A program made the translations under genes and the position numbers. Shown piece by piece: positions 6,208-8,096 of a stretch of 8,096 nucleotides of DNA (within the stretch, counting starts at the first letter, position 1; the number at the start of each line of letters is the position of its first letter). A model generated the notes under the pieces. The model was given only the letters and a program-made list of their open reading frames with translations. It was not told the origin of the DNA and did no database searches. Location of the stretch: positions 1 to 8,096 of the forward strand of contig JAQUGB010000007.1 in the NCBI GenBank assembly GCA_028684345.1, in the 5' to 3' direction. Origin of the DNA: Tepidiphilus sp. GTDB lineage: Bacteria; Pseudomonadota; Gammaproteobacteria; Burkholderiales; Rhodocyclaceae.

Positions 6208-6914
6208 GCGATACTTCGAGAAAATATTTCATGGCCATGACGAGCCCGAGGATGATGGTTCTGGCCTTTGTCTTGAGCTGGGGCATCACTGCGGCTCGGG
6301 CGTCCGACTTCGTCGAGGACACCGCGTTCGCCGTACAAAACGGCGACACGGCCACGATGCAGAAACTCCTTGCCAAAGGGATCGATCCGAACACCACCGA
6401 CGCGCAGGGGAATCCGCTCTTGAGCCTTGCTGCTGCCAATGGCGACGAAGCGATGGTGGAGCTGCTGCTGCGAGCGGGCGCTTCTCCCAATCGGCGCAAC
6501 CTCCTCGGGGAGACGCCTGCGATGAGGGCAGCCCTCAAAGGAAATGCCAAAGTGTTGCAGCGTTTGATCGACGCCGGCGCCATCATCGACCACGCGGGCT
6601 GGACGCCTTTGCATTATGCGGCGCTCGGGGGGAATGTGGAGTGTGTCGAAGTGCTGCTGCGTGCCAAGGCCGACGTGAATGCTCCCGCGCCCAACGGGAG
6701 CTCGGCCTTGATGTTGGCGGCACGCAATGGTCACGTGGACGTGGTCAAGCGTTTGCTCGCTGCTGGAGCGGACACCGAGAGACGCAACGAGGATGGGCGC
6801 ACGGCAGTGATCTGGGCGCTCGAGAAACGGCAGACCGAAGCGGCCGAGCTCATCGAGAATGCTCGACGTGCCAAGGGCTTGCCGCCAACCAAGGTGCAGC
6901 TCGTGATCGAGTGA
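6204..6914 (+). CDS. Exported ankyrin-repeat protein
   Basis: The 236-residue protein begins with a probable Sec signal peptide: a basic N-region with R and K (residues 6-16), a hydrophobic core MMVLAFVLSWGITA (17-30), and a likely cleavage after ARA at 31-33. The rest consists of about six ankyrin repeats, starting near residues 37, 70, 103, 133, 166 and 199. The clearest are GWTPLHYAALGGNVECVEVL (132-151) and ALMLAARNGHVDVVKRLL (168-185), followed by GADTERRNEDGRT. A charged tail closes the protein. Ankyrin repeats bind protein partners; none can be named here, and no catalytic domain is attached. AAGGAA at 6189-6194 serves the ATG at 6204, which overlaps the TatD stop as ATGA. ATG codons at 6231 and 6237 would shorten the N-region but keep the signal, so the exact start is moderately sure. 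It probably acts in the periplasm. Confidence 0.88.
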   Translation: MSDTSRKYFMAMTSPRMMVLAFVLSWGITAARASDFVEDTAFAVQNGDTATMQKLLAKGIDPNTTDAQGNPLLSLAAANGDEAMVELLLRAGASPNRRNLLGETPAMRAALKGNAKVLQRLIDAGAIIDHAGWTPLHYAALGGNVECVEVLLRAKADVNAPAPNGSSALMLAARNGHVDVVKRLLAAGADTERRNEDGRTAVIWALEKRQTEAAELIENARRAKGLPPTKVQLVIE

Positions 6915-6930
6915 AGGGGTTCTCGAGGCT

Positions 6931-6935
6931 GGAGG
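6931..6935 (+). promoter_or_regulatory. Ribosome-binding site that sets the amidohydrolase start
   Basis: GGAGG ends 5 bases before the ATG at 6941. An in-frame GTG at 6911 overlaps the ankyrin stop as GTGA and would add 10 residues, but it has only a distant AAGGTG upstream. The ATG is preferred. Confidence 0.6.
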
Positions 6936-6940
6936 GGGCG

Positions 6941-8096
6941 ATGGAGGCAAGACGATGGTTGGTTCGGGCGCGGTCCCGCGAACGGGTGTGGCGTGAATGG
7001 CGGCACGAGTTGCACGCACATCCGGAGCTGGCTTACGAGGAACGGCGTACCGCTGCTTTCGTCGCCGAACGTTTGCGCTCCTTCGGGCTCGATCCGGTCG
7101 AAGGTTTGGCGGAGACGGGGGTGGTCGCGGTGCTCGAGGGGCGAAGGGGCGAGGGGCCGATGATCGCACTGCGTGCCGACATGGATGCACTGCCCATCCC
7201 CGAGGCCAATACCTTTGCGCATGCTTCGCGTGAGCCGGGCAAAATGCATGCATGTGGCCATGACGGTCATACGGCCATGCTCCTTGCCGCTGCGGAATTG
7301 CTCGCTAGCGAACCGGCGTTTGCCGGGACCGTGGTTTTCGTCTTCCAACCCGCAGAAGAGGGGGGAGGAGGGGCGAAGCGCATGGTCGAAGAGGGGTTCT
7401 TCGAGCGTTATCCCGTGCGCGAGGTCTATGGCATGCACAACTGGCCAGGATTGCCGGTGGGTCGGTTCGCGGTGCACTCCGGCCCGGTGATGGCCGGTAC
7501 CGAGCGTTTTCGCATCGTCTTGCGCGGACGCGGAACGCATGCCGCCATGCCGCATTTGGGCGATGACGTCATCGCCGCAGGGGCGGCGCTCGTGCAGTCC
7601 TTGCAGACGGTGGTGAGCCGTCGGGTGGATCCGCTGCAGGCGGCGGTGTTGTCGGTGACACGATTCCATGCCGGGCATGCCTTCAACGTGATCCCCGCGG
7701 AGGCGGAGCTCGCCGGGACCGTGCGCGCTTTTGCCGTGCCGCTCTTTGCCGACATTCGCGATGCGCTCGAGCGCATCGGGCAGGGGGTGGCGTCGGCTTA
7801 CGGCCTTTCTTTGGACGTCGAGTGGGACGAAGGTTATCCGCCCACGATCAATACCGCTTCCGCGGCGGCGCGCTGTGCCGAGGCCGCAGTGGCGCTCGTC
7901 GGCGAGCAGAACGTGTGTCGTGACGCGCTACCGTCGATGGGCGCGGAGGATTTCGCTTTCTTTTTGCAGCACCGCCCCGGGGCCTATGTCTGGATCGGCA
8001 ACGGTCCGGGCGAGGGAGGGTGCCTCTTGCATAGTCCTCATTACGACTTCAATGACGAACTCTTGTCTTTGGGAGCGGCCTATTGGGCCACGCTCG
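6941..8096 (+). CDS. M20 family metallo-amidohydrolase (hippurate hydrolase / IAA-amino acid hydrolase type), 3' end outside window
   Basis: The frame is open for 385 residues to the window end. Family members are usually about 390-400 residues, so only a short C-terminus should be missing. It matches the M20D peptidase-like amidohydrolases, which remove N-acyl groups from amino acids. The metal and catalytic residues are visible: ALRADMDALPI (76-86), MHACGHDGH (102-110, ligands C105 and H107), QPAEEGGGGA (136-145, with E139/E140), H166 in GMHNWPG and H364 in LHSPHYDFND. GRGTHAAMPHLGDD (196-209) is the dimerisation (lid) domain block. There is no signal peptide, so it is cytoplasmic. The true substrate (hippurate, other N-acyl amino acids or a peptide) cannot be read from the sequence. 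It follows the ankyrin gene by 26 bp on the same strand and may be the next operon member, though its function is unrelated to the genes upstream. Confidence 0.92.
   Translation, partial: MEARRWLVRARSRERVWREWRHELHAHPELAYEERRTAAFVAERLRSFGLDPVEGLAETGVVAVLEGRRGEGPMIALRADMDALPIPEANTFAHASREPGKMHACGHDGHTAMLLAAAELLASEPAFAGTVVFVFQPAEEGGGGAKRMVEEGFFERYPVREVYGMHNWPGLPVGRFAVHSGPVMAGTERFRIVLRGRGTHAAMPHLGDDVIAAGAALVQSLQTVVSRRVDPLQAAVLSVTRFHAGHAFNVIPAEAELAGTVRAFAVPLFADIRDALERIGQGVASAYGLSLDVEWDEGYPPTINTASAAARCAEAAVALVGEQNVCRDALPSMGAEDFAFFLQHRPGAYVWIGNGPGEGGCLLHSPHYDFNDELLSLGAAYWATL

Noticed and set aside
6201..7253. Long open frame (350 codons) on the minus strand opposite the ankyrin and amidohydrolase genes
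   Set aside because: Its translation is rich in Arg, His, Pro and Ser with no recognisable domain. Both plus-strand genes beneath it have clear family motifs. Long antisense frames are expected in GC-rich DNA.
1..8096. Defence system, prophage, CRISPR or toxin-antitoxin genes
   Set aside because: No repeats with spacers, phage genes or known defence domains are seen. Apart from the IS, all genes belong to conserved chromosomal families.

Overview
The window is GC-rich bacterial chromosome, most likely from a betaproteobacterium. The evidence is gene content and order: ygfZ stands divergently next to mltG-tmk-holB-pilZ-ycfH/tatD, followed by an ankyrin-repeat gene. The mltG-tmk-holB-pilZ-tatD order matches what I recall for Pseudomonas. 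The ygfZ neighbour in place of pabC, and the downstream ankyrin gene, are what I recall for beta relatives. I cannot name a genus from the sequence.

Layout. Positions 1 to about 367 are the 3' end of an IS481-family insertion sequence, including the C-terminal half of its transposase; the element starts outside the window. It stops one base short of the stop codon of the next gene, an NRDE/TANGO2-family gene on the minus strand (369-1127). That gene lies 3 bp downstream of ygfZ (1131-2129, minus), so the two form a small minus-strand operon. A 244-bp divergent intergenic region (2130-2373) holds a perfect TATAAT box for ygfZ and a weaker TATAAAAT box for the plus-strand operon.

From 2374 to 6914 six plus-strand genes are tightly packed: mltG, tmk, holB, pilZ, ycfH (TatD family) and a secreted ankyrin-repeat protein. 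Four of the five junctions are stop/start overlaps of 4 or 13 bp and the fifth gap is 9 bp, so they are probably co-transcribed and partly translationally coupled. An M20-family amidohydrolase starts 26 bp later (6941) and runs off the right end, missing probably only a few C-terminal residues.

The plus-strand operon mixes envelope and replication functions: peptidoglycan strand release (MltG), dTTP supply (Tmk), clamp-loader function (HolB), type IV pilus biogenesis (PilZ), a metal-dependent nuclease (TatD family) and a probably periplasmic ankyrin protein. The minus-strand pair joins YgfZ, linked to Fe-S cluster enzymes and tRNA modification, with a relative of TANGO2, which has been linked to haem trafficking. 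No RNA gene, CRISPR array, prophage or defence system is visible. Apart from the IS, the region looks like ordinary conserved chromosome, and I did not find a previously undescribed system. The most useful leads are the IS junction at the NRDE stop codon, the ygfZ-NRDE pairing, and the repeat-rich divergent promoter region.
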